Below, piece after piece: positions 12,680 through 25,047 of a stretch of 64,000 nt of DNA. The notes under the pieces were generated by a model. It had not been told where the DNA came from and did no database searches. It saw only the letters and a program-made list of their open reading frames with translations. Position 1 is the stretch's first letter. The number at the start of each line of letters is the position of its first letter. Position numbers and translations under genes: made by a program. The stretch comes from Paracentrotus lividus (Eukaryota; Echinodermata; Echinoidea; Camarodonta; Echinidae), in NCBI GenBank assembly GCA_940671915.1, contig CALNVZ010003434.1, positions 43,919,700-43,983,699 of the forward strand. Direction: 5' to 3'.

Positions 12680-13830
12680 ATTTATATTGTTACCTGGTGA
12701 ATATTGTGGTAAGGTGAATATAATTTTGATTGTGATAGCAAGTATATAATGATAGAAGATCATTGCAGTGGTTTGTTGTGATAGTAGAGATAGATTGATG
12801 GCATCAACAGTGATAATATTATATATGTTAATTGGCTTACTCTGATGTTTTCACAAGATTGAGTGTAATTTAGCAATATTTCAAGCAAGATATATTAGTT
12901 CTTGGACTAGTTGGGAAATTTGTAAATTATAATTCACAGTTTTTGTATACTTAACTTACTGTTATTATAATTTGCGAAATTAACTGATGTAAAAACCATC
13001 ATATAGGGCAGTTGCTTGTCCAGAGCATGTATTGTAATGGAATTATTAATGAACGTACCATTGTGGAAGCATTGCTTGCGTTTCCACAGCCCCCTGGGTT
13101 CATCATCTTACTCCAATGACCTTTCTACTTTCTAATAGGCAAGATGAAGTGATAGAGGAGGAAGGATAACAAGGACAGAGGATAATTAGGATTGCAAATT
13201 AATTCTCCAAACAAATGAGAGATTTTTAATTTGGGCGCGGGGGGGTGGCTAATCATTTCCTCTGTCTTATCCGTGCCTCTTATAATCTTCATTTGCTATT
13301 AGAAAGGTAGTAAAGGTCATTGGGAGTAGGAGATGAATGATTCAGGCTGTGGAAACGCAAAGGGAAATGCTCTAATCAATTGGTAGTTATTTTAGATTAA
13401 TCCCATTTACATAATGCTCTGGACCAAGCAATGACCAATATGAGTGGTGTTTTTTAGCATAGTTTAATTTTCGCAAGATTGATATTAACAGTAATTAAAG
13501 TATAAAAAACTGTGAAATTATATTTTACAATTATTGCCCAACTAGTTCAAGATCGTGATATATCTGTGCTTTGAAATATTGGTTAAAGTTACACTTCAAT
13601 TTGTGAAAAACATAACATGAGTATAGGCGCAAGTAGAGCAATATATATATTTCCTGTGTTGAGGCCAATCAATCTTATTCTACTATCCACATAACAATGA
13701 CACCTGCAGATTATCATTTCATATCATTGTTATTATCTTGGCTATTATACATCATATAATTGTTATATATATCTCATACGTTCATTATATTGTTCACGTG
13801 AGGTGAAGGGTAGAAAAGAGAACAGGATAT
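12680..13830. repeat. imperfect palindrome, inner arms
   Basis: 12,680-13,160 is the reverse complement of 13,270-13,830 with frequent indels. Landmarks in order are GCGTTTCCACAGCC (left) with GGCTGTGGAAACGC (right), CCAATGACCTTTCTAC with GTAAAGGTCATTGG, GTCCAGAGCAT with ATGCTCTGGACC, and GGACTAGTTGGG with CCCAACTAGTTC. The centre lies near 13,220. Confidence 0.9.
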
Positions 13831-16369
13831 AATTATATCCTGCTGATGTGCTCTCTTTACTTTCTGCTGCTGCATCATCATCTGTGCCAAAGGGGTGGGA
13901 TGAATGGTGTATTATTTCTTTTAGCACAGTTACATATTAGATTAATACCATACTATAAGATTGAAACTACCCATACTTGTGGTAAACGGCAGTCATTAGG
14001 TAACAGATAACACGCTTCACGGGATTTAGATGTTAGGCGGAATGAGTTTCGGAAATTTTGGATGTTTTCCTGATGGGTTGCTCGTACTTCTTGTCTTTAA
14101 TGCTATTTACTTTCCTCATAGCATTTTCACACACGTATCTTTCTGTTTATTTTTTATAATGATTTTTTTAAAAATTTCAGTAAGTTGAGGACTTTTATCC
14201 ATTGTATTGTAACCGTTTTAGTATCATCTTAAATTTTTGTTTATTGCTTTTCATTCTAGGTATTAGGCTGGACTTCACACCCCACTGCAACTCACAACAG
14301 GGCGTCATTCAAGATCACTTGGCCTCGGATGCTTAAAATACTTTCATGAAGCTAGGTCTAATAATATATTGCTGACTAGAACGTAGTGGGGTTAAAGAGG
14401 GGGTTATGGGTTACTGTGAATTATGTTATCAAACCTTCATCCCACTTCTATATGCTCCTGGAAAAATTGGTTTCTCTCATAATGCTCACCTATTATTATT
14501 AATTTTCCTTTGGACTTTTCTTACCCCGTGTTCACGTGTCTCTCTTCCAATTGGACAAATCAGATCGTCTGTTTAGGTATCTTATCAACTTCTCTAATGA
14601 GGAACACACAACTTGGGATGAAGTGAACGATCAACTATGCTAAAGGTACATAGTTCAATACACACATATCTTTTAATTTCCAAATCGGCTCCTTAGGCTT
14701 GACCTAAGTCAACTCACAATAATAGTCTTTATTCTTTCGGCAGTCTCGGTGGTACACCTTCACGGTGTTTGCAATGTTTTTTTCTCCCTTTTCCCTTCAA
14801 GGAACATCATGGCTTTGTAATTCATACTTTCTATGGTAGACCAGAATTATCTTCTCTGCAGAAGGTCAAGAGAATGGTCATCTCGCTCATCACTATTTTC
14901 TCATTCTTATACATCTGTTGGTATCATTGTTCAGTGCAATAGGGGTTAAAATTCTTGGCACAGAGTAGGGGCTAGAGACCCTTGCGTCCCATGGGATAAA
15001 TTACGGGAAAAGTACTACATGAAATTTGGACTATCCTGAGTTTTTGATGGGATTTTCTCCTTTGGCGATTTTTAGTTTCCAATGCTTCGATAAAATGTTC
15101 ATAATAGCAAAGTTATCGGCAGCTTAAGATAAAATTCATTAGGTAAGACACTTAGGCGGGTTCATTTCCATTGGATATTTGTTCAGTCTCTTTTACAGAA
15201 TTTGTGGCATTTTTCATGAGTTTCGGCTTTTGTTGAATACGGGACGCCAGAGCTAAGCTCCTACTTGTTCAGTCAGTAAGTCTGAGGTACTAAATCTAAT
15301 ACTGCATAGTCTACTTTTTACTTTACGGGAGATATCTTATTTTTAAGTTGTCAAGGTACCAATCTCTCTCTCCCTATGTATCCTCTACTATACGCTACAA
15401 TGATTGAGGATTACATTTAAGTTAGATGTGTAGCATTAGTGACGTGTGTAGAAACAAAGGGTGATTTACATGGTCATCTATTGCGAAAGTTTGTGGGCTT
15501 GCGTGTACTTCTATTCGTGCAAACCGGATAGCTCTTGGCTCTAGAATTTGCTCTTACAATTTTGGTTGCATGTTTAATAAATAAGATTTTAGCTCGTATG
15601 GCTTATAGAGAATTGTCATATAAATACAACATTCACTACTCCTCATAAGGTTTTTAATTTCCTTGTGGATTAAAAGAAACATTATTTATTAGTACAATCG
15701 ATTCATTTGTTACTATGAATTTTTCCTCTCATTCATTAACAAATAGAACCTAATTAAGCAGACAAAATAATAAGAGTGATCCATCTTCTATGACTATGCA
15801 ATATTGGAAGACAGTGGCAATATAGGATAGTTTGAAACCACTACAAACAGATATATCGTATATTTCTTAATATAGTACCTTCATGGGCGCACCTAACAGT
15901 TTGGATTAGGAAGATGGGGATAAACGAATCGGAAGTACACGCTTTTTGACTTTTTATTCATAATATTGTATTTTGATGTACAAGATGCAAGAGAGTTCTT
16001 GGAAATTAGAAATAAACAACAAATTTAGAACTCAAAGAAAAATTTGAAAACATTTGAAGTAACAATTATTTTAGCATAGTACTTAGAACTTCGTTAAGGA
16101 ATTAAGATGAAAGAAATAGTGGGTAATTTATGGCATTGAGTCTATAACTTCATTGCGTGGGCAATGACATGGTATAAGATGAAGAATCCTCCATTTTTGT
16201 TGGCTTGAAGGTTTACGTGACAAAGAACATTCCATACAGCTTAAATCCTTTCAAACATTTTGTCAGCAGTAATCATAAAATAAATCATATAAAATTCGAT
16301 TGATTCCAAGACGCTAAGATTACGTGTTCTCTTATAGCATGCATCTCGCACATTGCACTTGGTTTGTTG

Positions 16370-16490
16370 TTGTTCTGAAAGATGCTTTCAAATTCTTTTG
16401 ACATGGTCCACGATTCCTGTCTCACCTTTGAGCCTTTTTATAATGACCTTTTTTTTTCCTATGGTGTTTTGTTTTCTTGGTTTCTGAATA
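16370..16490 (-). repeat. palindrome outer arm, pairs with 8,540-8,680
   Basis: Right-hand partner of 8,540-8,680. It contains TGTCTCACCTTTGAGCC and GATGCTTTCAAATTC. Left and right arm lengths differ by about 1.4 kb relative to the inner palindrome, so one arm carries large insertions or deletions. Confidence 0.75.
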
Positions 16491-18279
16491 TAAATATTAA
16501 GACTCGCATACAATCCAGTTGGAGGTATAATTATTGCAGAAATATAAATTGAAGAAGTTTAATATATATTGGCACAGTTAGCCTTTTATATATGTGTTAA
16601 TTGACATATTTCAATTTCAGCAACAATAGGTAAAAACACATTCGGGATTGTATTAAACGGGCATGAATCTTGTCATTTTGTCTTTTCAAACAAAGAAATT
16701 ATATAGGAAATATGGTCATTGGATGGACACCTTTTTGTGGTATAGCGAATCATTTTTTTTTACTTGAATATTGACTTTTGCTAAAAATATAAAATATGAA
16801 ATTCATATTAGGCACTAATTAAATGGACATTATTATGTATGTGGATTGTATATATTTGATAATTAGCTTATCCCTTAAAAAATAAAATGATGAAATTAAT
16901 GTGATATACTAAATTGGTAACCATCAGACGGACGATAAATTGCATAAATTAGGGAAGATTGGGGTTTATGAAAATTCTTAAGAGTGCTAAAATGCTAGAT
17001 CAGGGAAGCTAGCGGTTCTTTAGTTATAGGCAAAGATAATTTTCGGAAAAACAACAAAACTAGGAATTTAATAGAGCTGCTTACAGTTGATTTATGTTCA
17101 ATTAAGACATAAGATTTAGATTGAAAGGTCATGTACTCAATTGGCTAAAATAATACTGAAGTCAGACTTGTGAAAAACAGTTCTAACAGCTCTACTAATT
17201 CAAACAACTTTAATTGGAGAAACTGGCTGAAAAGAGTCGCGTGACTTTCCTTTGACGAAACAGGCTCTTCATGGGTGACCCATAAGGAATGGGACATATC
17301 ACTTATTGCAATTCATCTTAGATAAGTTAAACGGCAAACTAAGTCTTGTTAAGGAAATATTCTATTAACATCCTTATTATTAACACGGCTGTACTCAAAC
17401 TGCTATTTGTTGGCTATCCGTGGGAGGGGGTTGGGGCATAGAGGGATCTAGATGGGGCGGTGGATACTGGTCATCCTGGGTTATTTTCGAAGAATAAAGA
17501 TGATAAATGGCGAAATTAAACGACAGTATGTTTTGAACTAAAGAAGGAGTGGATTTATTTGAATGCATAAAACTTACTCAGTTTATTTCATGAGATACAT
17601 GACATCATTACACTTTTATAATGACTATTATGTTAATATTTAAGACTAGAACAAAGGGTCAACAGAAAGAGGATGTAAATATATATAATAAAAGAAGATG
17701 CTATTATTGGTATCTATTGGCGGAGTATCTTTTTTAATAAAGTTACAACAGACTAACAGCTCTATAATCTTTTTGTTCTTGTAAGGAATTCGAAAAAATA
17801 TAAAGATTGTTTGTAAAGATTGGATTCTTCAAAACTAGCAGACTCAGCTTTTAGTGATATGAAATGGAAAGTTAAAGAACTTAATACCAATTCTAATTTT
17901 ACTTTTAATAGAGAAATATTAACAACCACAACTAAAGTTGGCAGTGTTTGCTCAGATACTTCGGTAATGTTTAGGTGATAAATATTAACGTTTTGTTAAA
18001 GTTACATGAGAGAATTTCCTCATGATTGTTGCTTCCATTTGAATTATGAGGGCAGATGGGTCGAGTTGTTGATTCTCGCTGGGAAGTTCTGGGTTATGTA
18101 TCTCACTTCTTCAAGATCGTTAAGTCTTTCCTTCCGTTCTTCCGGGTGGGTTCTCGTGGCATGCTGAGTTATGATGAGGGCGCTGTGGAGCCTTGGAAAG
18201 CCGACGGAAGGAGGACACGCTTTCCATTGGGAAACGGACGAGTGTGTTAACACCTAATTTTGTAGTTAGGTGGCGGTCG

Positions 18280-18360
18280 CTCTTTTGGTAGCTGTGCACG
18301 ATCGGGAGGGGGGCTGCATGATGGGCCCCAGATCTTCGGCCCGCCGTCCGCCTTGTCAGA
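18280..18360 (+). repeat. GC-rich dispersed repeat, noisy copy
   Basis: TTTTGGTAGC, then GGGAGGGGGGCTGCATGATG, then CCAGATCTTCGGC recall the reverse strand of 39,030-39,140 (GGTACGC, GGGAGGGCGGGCGG, CCTATGATGC, AGATCTTGGC). Confidence 0.55.
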
Positions 18361-19858
18361 AGAAAGTTCCCCGGCGCGGACCGCTATTATTTGGCACGGC
18401 TGGTAGTTGAGCCATGTAATCTACAAGACTTTGCGCTGTTAATTTTTCAAAATACTATGAATTTTTTTTATATGAATTAATTAGGGCTGCAGGATCTTAT
18501 AGATGAATCTTTTATACTTTTTGCTCTAATTGAAAAAATAAGCTTCCTAGCTATGGCTAATTTTGTGTATTAGTATTTCCTTTAGGCATTCCTAACATTG
18601 TTATCCTAGAAAAATTCTCGTTTCAAAATTAGCTATTTCTTATGTATGTCAAAGGTGGTATTGTTTTACTGAATTATCTTATGTATTTTCTTTGTTTTTT
18701 CGACCTTCGTTGTTTCTTCTCTTGGCATTTTTCTCTTAAACGGGCAAAAATCATTTAAAGAACCTTTTTAAGGGGGCATTTAAGGACTAAAAATTGCTCT
18801 TATACTTACAATATGTGTTTTAAATCAGCAAATGAGTGAATAGTTATAAATAAATATATATATATGAATGCATGAGGTTGAGAAAATTCAAATATATAGC
18901 ATTCGACTTTGTACCAATCACGTTTTTGAGCCGGTTTGGTCGTTAGGGCAAATTTTAATGTAAATAATGGCGGATGCAACAGATTTTATTTAATTCGAAA
19001 TCGTCAGAGTGTCAAAATTGGAAAGACGAAGATCCGGTCCATGTTGGCTATGCGTTTTGGTGGTCAAAAATACTGTATTGGGGCTTTTAAGTCTTTAACT
19101 TGCTTTATAACATACGTGGATTATTGTAGCCATTCTGAGCCTTTCTGAATTGATTTAAATTTGGTCTTTTCTTGGGTATAAACGGTATACATTTCTCACC
19201 ATAAAAAATTTAACAAAAAAATCAGCTATATTATACAGCGCACCGGGCTTTTACATGTGCGATTGAGACGTTCGTATAGATACGCTGGGTATGCAAATAA
19301 TTATTCGGGCCGAGTCGGTCCGAGAACAATCCGTGGCGGGATCATCAGGGAGAGGGGGGGGGGTTAGAAGATCTGCCTCTTGAAAAGCCCAGTCAGGAAT
19401 AGGTCTAATCACAACATCTGTGATTCATGTTCTCCAGGCATGCCATTATCACGATAATCGCTGGCGGCCCCTCATCAAGCTCATTTCTGTCTTCTCTCAT
19501 GCAGAAGTCGTATCTAACTAGCACTTCGTACTATATTAACTAATAGTTTTATTAGCACCGCTACATGTAATATCGAAACCCCATTAAATTCTCATTTAAC
19601 AATGACTGCAATAAAGTTAAGGGTAACTGGCTTAACTTAAATCGTATTTACCCTTTAAACCCTTAGCACCTAGGATGGCTTGGAAGTGTCAGTTTTTATA
19701 CCACTAGAAAGGTTTCTGTGTTCAATAGGCTTTTTTTTTTTATTAAGATTGCTTCTTAAAACTACTTTTTTGTGCAGTGATTGCGGACAGCAGACATCAA
19801 TGTATATATGAAAAAAAAACAATAGTATGCATGTTTCATTCTCATATTTTGATACTAT

Positions 19859-20236
19859 TCATATAGCACACACATTGAGTAAGAATATAGCACACACATA
19901 TAGCACGCACTTTGAGTAAGAATATAGCACGCACTTTGAGTAAGAATATAGCACGCACTTTGAGTAAGAATATAGTACACACTTTGAGTAAGAATATAGC
20001 ACACAGTTTGAGTAAGAATATAGCACGCACTTTGAGTAAGAATATAGCACACACATTGAGTAAGAATATAGCACGCACATTGAGTAAGAATATAGCACAC
20101 ACATTGAGTAAGAATATAGCACACACTTTGAGTAAGAATATAGCACACGCATTGAGTAAGAATATAGCACACACATTGAGTAAGAATATAGCACACACTT
20201 TGAGTAAGAATATAGCACACACTTTGAGTAAGAATT
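19859..20236 (+). repeat. 24-bp minisatellite array
   Basis: About fifteen near-identical units of 24 bp containing TTTGAGTAAGAATATAGCAC, with variation at CACACA/CACGCA and ACTTTG/ACATTG. Because the unit is a multiple of three and several frames lack stops, it generates long open frames on both strands (up to 190 codons on the minus strand) that are not genes. There are no spacers, so it is not a CRISPR array. Unit identity is high here, unlike the noisy inverted copy at 1855-2390. Confidence 0.97.
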
Positions 20237-20660
20237 GAAAAATAAAAGAAAACAATGAATCCCAAGCACCAGTATAACTCCAGGTGTGATCCCAGGAAAA
20301 CTAGTGTTTAATTGAAGTTTGTTATAAGTTTGAACGAAAAACAGTGCTGAATGCTTGGTGTTTAGTACACTCTTTTCAACCAAGCTCTCAGGATTATCGC
20401 CACAATAAGGGCGTAACTTAATTGCGGGCATGTATTATGGGACGCACCAATTGCCATCTTTCTTCATGCTGTCCTTTTTGGTTTCAATCATTTGTATATT
20501 CATTGGGACACTAAGCCCTGTCACATAAAGAGTTGCGATCAATTGCAAATCGCTAGTAGCCAATCAGGACCCTTGTTACATAGACATCTTTCATCCAATT
20601 GAGCCTGCAAACCAATTATAATGGTCTTTTCATATTTGCTATTGATCGTAACCCTATGTT
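20237..20660. other. no gene seen
   Basis: Unique-looking AT-rich sequence. The only open frame enters from the minisatellite and has no recognisable content. Confidence 0.5.
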
Positions 20661-20665
20661 ATAGG

Positions 20666-21075
20666 GCACAGGAGAGGTTTAGGATGGTAGAGTGAGAAAG
20701 GTAGTAGAAGTAGAATGATGAACAGAGAAAAATGTATATGTAGTAGAAGTAGGATGGTAGAGTGTGAAATTTATACAAGAGGACGAAAGTAGGAATAAGA
20801 TATTTAAAGTAAGAAAGGTAGTTGGATATGAAAAATAGAATGGTAGAACAATACATAAAGTATAGGATGTAGATACAGAAAGACAAAAAAAAAAANNNNN
20901 NNNNNNNNNNNNNNAAAAAAAAACACCAACACACAAAAAAAACTATGATAGTAAAAGTAGGGTGGCAGTATGAGAAACGTATATAGTAGAAGTAGGATGG
21001 TAGCGAGAGAAAGGTGGGATGTTAGAGTGAGAAAGATATAAGGTATAGTATTTAGAAGGTAGGGTGGGAGGCATG
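20666..21075. repeat. ~28-bp purine-rich minisatellite with gap
   Basis: Repeated GTAGAAGTAGGATGGTAGAG and GTGAGAAAG motifs on the plus strand. A poly-A stretch and 19 N interrupt the array at 20,896-20,914. Open frames across it contain the N run and are spurious. Confidence 0.9.
20896..20914. other. assembly gap, 19 N
   Basis: 19 N flanked by A homopolymers inside a minisatellite. Confidence 0.95.
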
Positions 21076-21117
21076 ATAAAGAAGTACTAGGAATGTAGCC
21101 TACTAGGCCCCAAAATA

Positions 21118-23037
21118 AACACAAAACAAAAAGAAAGTTCCCCCTATTTCAGATATCAATAATTTTTGAACCAGGAGGAATTTTAAAAATCTAATTATGT
21201 AGGAAATTTAATTAGCTACCATAGGACCGAATTTTAGGAAAAATCATTAAGACATGCTTCAGTGATTAATGGTTGAATGCAAAAATGTAATTTTTTGAAG
21301 TTCACAAGCCTAAAATCACATCTGTGATTCAATGATATCGGACCCATTTTCAGATTTTAAACAATTTACATGTCAGAATGTAAGCAAAACGTGCTTTCAA
21401 ACATACGGAAACGAAATTTGCGTCAAATTTCACGGTTGAGTGAGCATGCAGCAAAAATTGCCCAAACTGCGATTTTTACTTCTTTACCATGGTAAAATAG
21501 ATCAAATGTGAGGGAATTCCTGTTTTGGAAGTGTATGCAACCAATATCCATCCATTCACGGTTGAATGAACCCATAATCAACCCCATAGGCCATTTTAGA
21601 ATTACGAAGAGTCATTGTAGTAATTTTATGCACTAGAAAGCATCTCGATAACATTTTTGGGGTTTTATTTATATTCTTTGGGCACGTGTCAATGATCCTA
21701 TGGCATTAATTCAAAAATTCATTCTTCAGTGAGCACGTGAGGCTAGAAAAGCCCTTTTCTCACGTACGGACTAAAATTCAAACTCTTACTTTGATTGAAT
21801 ATAACAATTCTTGTTGGGGAGTACGTTTGATTTTATTTTCACAAAAATCCCGATGTTTCACGCCTCAGTGGGCACAAGATACAAGAAAATCATGAAAATG
21901 AGAAGAAAGTTTGGGGCTTCGTCATGGTTCAGTGACTTTCCTTATACGTAATTTGAATCAAGATCATGTTAGTTGGAGATCAGTTGAAGCTATGTGCAAA
22001 GTTTCATACAATAATTCACAGTCAAATGGACAAAAACTGACAATTACAATATGCCAAATTTCACTTTTGTTAAACCTCTGTACATAAAGTCAATGGAGGA
22101 GGAAATCAATACCTGACAAACGTGAAATTCAGCCAATTTCATTGATGATTATCATTAATTTGACCGTGAGTTATGTCACGAAACTTGGCACACAGCTTGA
22201 TTCAAATTACGTATTCAAAAAGTCACTGAACCATGACGAATTTAGCCCCAAACTTTCTTCTCATTTTCATGATTTTCTTGTATCTTGTGCCCACTGAGGC
22301 GTGAAACATCGGGATTTTTGTGAATAAAATCAAACGTACTCCCCAACAAGAATTGTTATATTCAATCAAAGTAAGAATTTGAATTTTCGTCCGTACGTGA
22401 GAAAAGGGCTTTTCTAGCCTCACGTGCTCACTGAAGTATGAATTTTTGAATTAATGCCATAGGATCATTGACACGTGCCCAAAGAATATAAATAAAACCC
22501 CAAAAATGTTATCGAGATGCTTTTCTAGTGCATAAATTACTACAATGACTCTTTCGTATTTAAAAAGGCCTATGGTTGATTGATGGGTTCATTCCCCCGT
22601 GTGGATGGTTTGGTTGCCATACACTTCAAACAGGAATCTCTCACATTTGATTCATTATACCATGGCAAAAGTAAAAAAATCGCAGTTTGGGCAATTTTTG
22701 ACTGCATGCTCACAATCACCGTGAATTTTGACGCAAATTTTCTTTCCGTATGTTTGAAGCACGTTTTCGCTCACACTCTGACTGTAAATTGTTTAAATCT
22801 GAAAATGGTCCGATATCCATTGATCAAAGTTGATTTTAGCTTGTAACTTTCAAAAAATACATTTTTTGCATTCAACCATTAATCACTGAAGCATGACTTA
22901 ATGATTTTTCCTAAAATTCGGTCCTATGGTAGCTAATTAAATTCCCTACATGACATAAATTAGTTTTTAAAATTCCTCTGGTTCAAAAATTATTGATAAT
23001 CTGAATAGGGGGAACTTTTTCTTTTTGTGTTGTGTTT
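21118..23037. mobile_element. ~1.9 kb foldback element
   Basis: A near-complete inverted repeat. AACACAAAACAAAAAGAAAG and TTCCCCCTAT on the left return as their complements at 23,000-23,037. The arms of about 930-960 bp match almost continuously to a short centre near 22,085 (spacer roughly 50-70 bp). Good matched landmarks are CAGTGATTAATGGTTGAATG with its complement at 22,874-22,893, CTCACGTACGGAC, and CAGTGGGCACAAGATACAAG. Arm divergence is a few percent, mainly substitutions, so this looks like a real element rather than a read artefact. No open frame suggests a transposase. It would form a very stable long hairpin. Confidence 0.9.
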
Positions 23038-23047
23038 ATACAACCAT

Positions 23048-23250
23048 TAATATAAGGCCCCTAAAATATATCTCCCGGGATATATCTCCAGTATATATAG
23101 GCCCAAATATATCTCCAGTAATATAAGGCCCCCCAAAATATATCTCAGTATATAAGGCCGCCTAAAATATATCTCCAGTAATATAAGGCCCCCAAAATAT
23201 ATCTCCAGTAATATTAAGGCCCCTAAATCATTCTCCATATTAGCCCTAAA
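23048..23250. repeat. ~30-bp minisatellite
   Basis: Units of about 29-31 bp built from AATATATCTCCAGTAATA and AAGGCCCCC. A lone similar piece (ATATAAGGCCC) lies at 24,758-24,768, on the far side of the neighbouring TIR element, suggesting that the TIR element was inserted into or beside this array. Confidence 0.85.
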
Positions 23251-23257
23251 ATATAGG

Positions 23258-24745
23258 CCTATAATATGCTTTCAGACTGCAGTTAAAATCCTTAACCCAG
23301 GAAATAGGTAGGGCTAAGGGGGGGGGGGCCTTAGTACCACCTATTTCCTGGGGTTAAGCTTAGCACCTTCCGGTTTCAGACTGCGTTTTTACAAAAGTAG
23401 GCTATGCTAGCACGGTAAATAGTACGGTAACATCTGGCCCTGCTAAAAGCAGGTTAGCGGGTAATTGCGGAAGTTAGCCGGGCAATTGCGGTGCGTAAGA
23501 GTTGCAGTCTGAAAACCAAACCGTGTAAGGAAAAGCGTGCTAAGCACTTAGCCAATCAATGAAAAGTGTGGTCATGAATATGCATATTATTCGTAAACTT
23601 TGAGTAAACACAAGGTACAGAGAAAAACAATGAATAACAAGTGAAAATAGAGAAAAACAATGAAAAATAGAAGGAAACATAGGAATAAAGTTAGGAAAAC
23701 AGAAGAAAACATAGAAAAACTTGATTACATAAGGAAAAAGAGAAAAAAACAACGAATAACAAAGAAAAAGAGAAAAACAATGAATAACATGAGGAAAAAG
23801 AGAAAAACAATGAATAACATAATAAAAGAGAGATAAAACAATGAATAACATTAGGAAAGAGTGATAAAATAATGAATAAGATAAGGAAAGATAGAAAAAC
23901 AATGAATAACATAAGGGAAGAGAGATAAAATAATGAATAACATAAGGAAAGATGGAAAAACAATGAATAACATAAGGAAAAAGAGAAAAAAAACAATGAA
24001 TAACATAAGGAAAGATAGAAAAACAATGAATAAAATAAGGAAAAAGAGAAAAAAAACAATGAATAACATAAGGAAAGATAAAAAAAACAATGAATAACAT
24101 GATGAAGATAGAAAAACAAGGAATAACATAAGGAAAAAGAGAAAAAACAATGAATAACAAAAGGAAAGATAGAAAACATAGAATAACATGAGCAGAGAGA
24201 GAAAAACAATGAAGAACATAAAAAAGAGAATGAAATCAAAACAATGAATAACATAATAAAAGAGAGATAAAACAATGAATAACATAAGGAAAGATAGAAA
24301 AACAATGAATAACATAAGCAAAAAGAGAAAAAACAATGAATAACATAATGAAAGATAGAAAACAAGGAATAACATAAGGAAAAGGAGAAAAAACAAGGGA
24401 TAACATAAGGAAAAAAACAGGGAATAACTAACACAAGCAAAAAGAGAAAAACAATGAATAACAAAAGGAAAGATAGATAACATAGAATAACATGAGAAGA
24501 GAGAGAAAAACAATGAAGAACATAAAGAAAGAGAATGAAATCATTAATATTCATGATCCAGCTAATAGTCTGGGGTTAAGGAATACCCAGTGTGAAAAGC
24601 ATTGACTTTCTTAACCCCGGCTAAGCAAATAGTATGGGGTTAAGAAACACAGTCTGAAAGCAAAAAAAGATAGTACGGGGTTAAGGATAGTATGGGGTTA
24701 AGGATAGTACGGGGTTAAGAAATAGCAGTCTGAAAAGGGTATAAT
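23258..24745. mobile_element. TIR element around a 30-bp array
   Basis: The left end contains CTTTCAGACTGCAGTTAA and CCTTAACCC. The right end contains GGGGTTAAGAAATAGCAG followed by TCTGAAAAGGG, its complement. A second inner copy (GGGTTAAG, CAGTCTGAAAGC) lies at 24,634-24,661. Short GGGGTTAAGGATAGTA repeats precede the right end. Most of the interior is the array at 23,620-24,545. There is no transposase frame. The family is unassigned. Confidence 0.65.
23620..24545. repeat. ~30-bp purine-rich minisatellite
   Basis: About thirty imperfect units built from GAAAAACAATGAATAACATA plus AGGAAAGATA or AAAAAGA variants. The minus strand is stop-poor and yields three overlapping hydrophobic frames (206-287 codons, rich in Phe, Ser, Leu, Tyr). 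These are products of the repeat unit and not credible membrane proteins. Confidence 0.95.
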
Positions 24746-24935
24746 ATCACCATGTAATATAAGGCCCTAACTTTCAAGGAGTTACGTCTCCTACATGTAC
24801 GAATGACAAGTCTAAAGATAATGACGATGAAACACGAACCCTGCACTCGTGTGTTGCTCCCCTCCACGCCTCCACCTTAACCCCCCCCCCCCCCCAACTC
24901 CGTGAGCTCGATATCGATCACCTGATACATTCTGG

Positions 24936-24971
24936 TCATGTGATACTCGCTCTACACACCAAGTCACATGA
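24936..24971. promoter_or_regulatory. paired M-box/E-box motifs upstream of first exon
   Basis: TCATGTGA at 24,936-24,943 and TCACATGA at 24,964-24,971, 28 bp apart and about 80-110 bp before the predicted start codon. Such octamers bind basic helix-loop-helix zipper factors of the MITF/TFE/USF type in animals. The motif is seen; promoter function is inferred from position only. Confidence 0.35.
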
Positions 24972-24990
24972 CTGATTTTCTGTTAAAATC

Positions 24991-25038
24991 ATGGTTGCTT
25001 CGACCTTCGTTTGTTTGTTGTTTGGCGTCAACAATTAA
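24991..25038 (+). other. possible upstream ORF (15 codons)
   Basis: ATGGTTGCTTCG opens a 15-codon frame closing with TAA nine bases before the ATG at 25,048, in another frame. If the transcript starts upstream of it, it could reduce translation of the main frame. The transcription start is unknown. Confidence 0.3.
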
Positions 25039-25047
25039 GACATAAAA

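Larger units (their letters stand above)
1855..19850. other. suspected uncorrected long-read gap fill
   Basis: About 18 kb with no open frame worth annotating (none over ~105 codons), no recognisable exon, and a texture unlike the flanks. Its left end is a corrupted copy of clean neighbouring sequence, and its interior folds on itself in imperfect inverted pairs around 13.2 kb. The mismatches in those pairs are dominated by single-base indels. A palindromic read from a missed hairpin adapter, inserted to close the gap, explains all of this. A real, very old large inverted repeat is the alternative. I see no genes, RNA genes or CpG-rich promoter in it. Confidence 0.65.

Noticed and set aside
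18044..18253. Matching 64-69 codon frames on both strands in a GC-rich patch
   Set aside because: They lie in the suspected uncorrected block, have no recognisable motif, and mirror each other's coordinates as chance frames do.
19859..20236. CRISPR-like direct repeats
   Set aside because: Units abut without unique spacers and the context is eukaryotic.
19842..20431. Open frames of 136-190 codons on the minus strand
   Set aside because: They are translations of the 24-bp minisatellite; the same array is open in several frames on both strands.
20659..21124. Minus-strand frames of 85-106 codons
   Set aside because: They cross the N gap and a minisatellite.
23540..24554. Three overlapping hydrophobic frames (206-287 codons) resembling a multi-pass membrane protein
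   Set aside because: They come from a ~30-bp tandem repeat, overlap each other in different frames, and show no codon bias.
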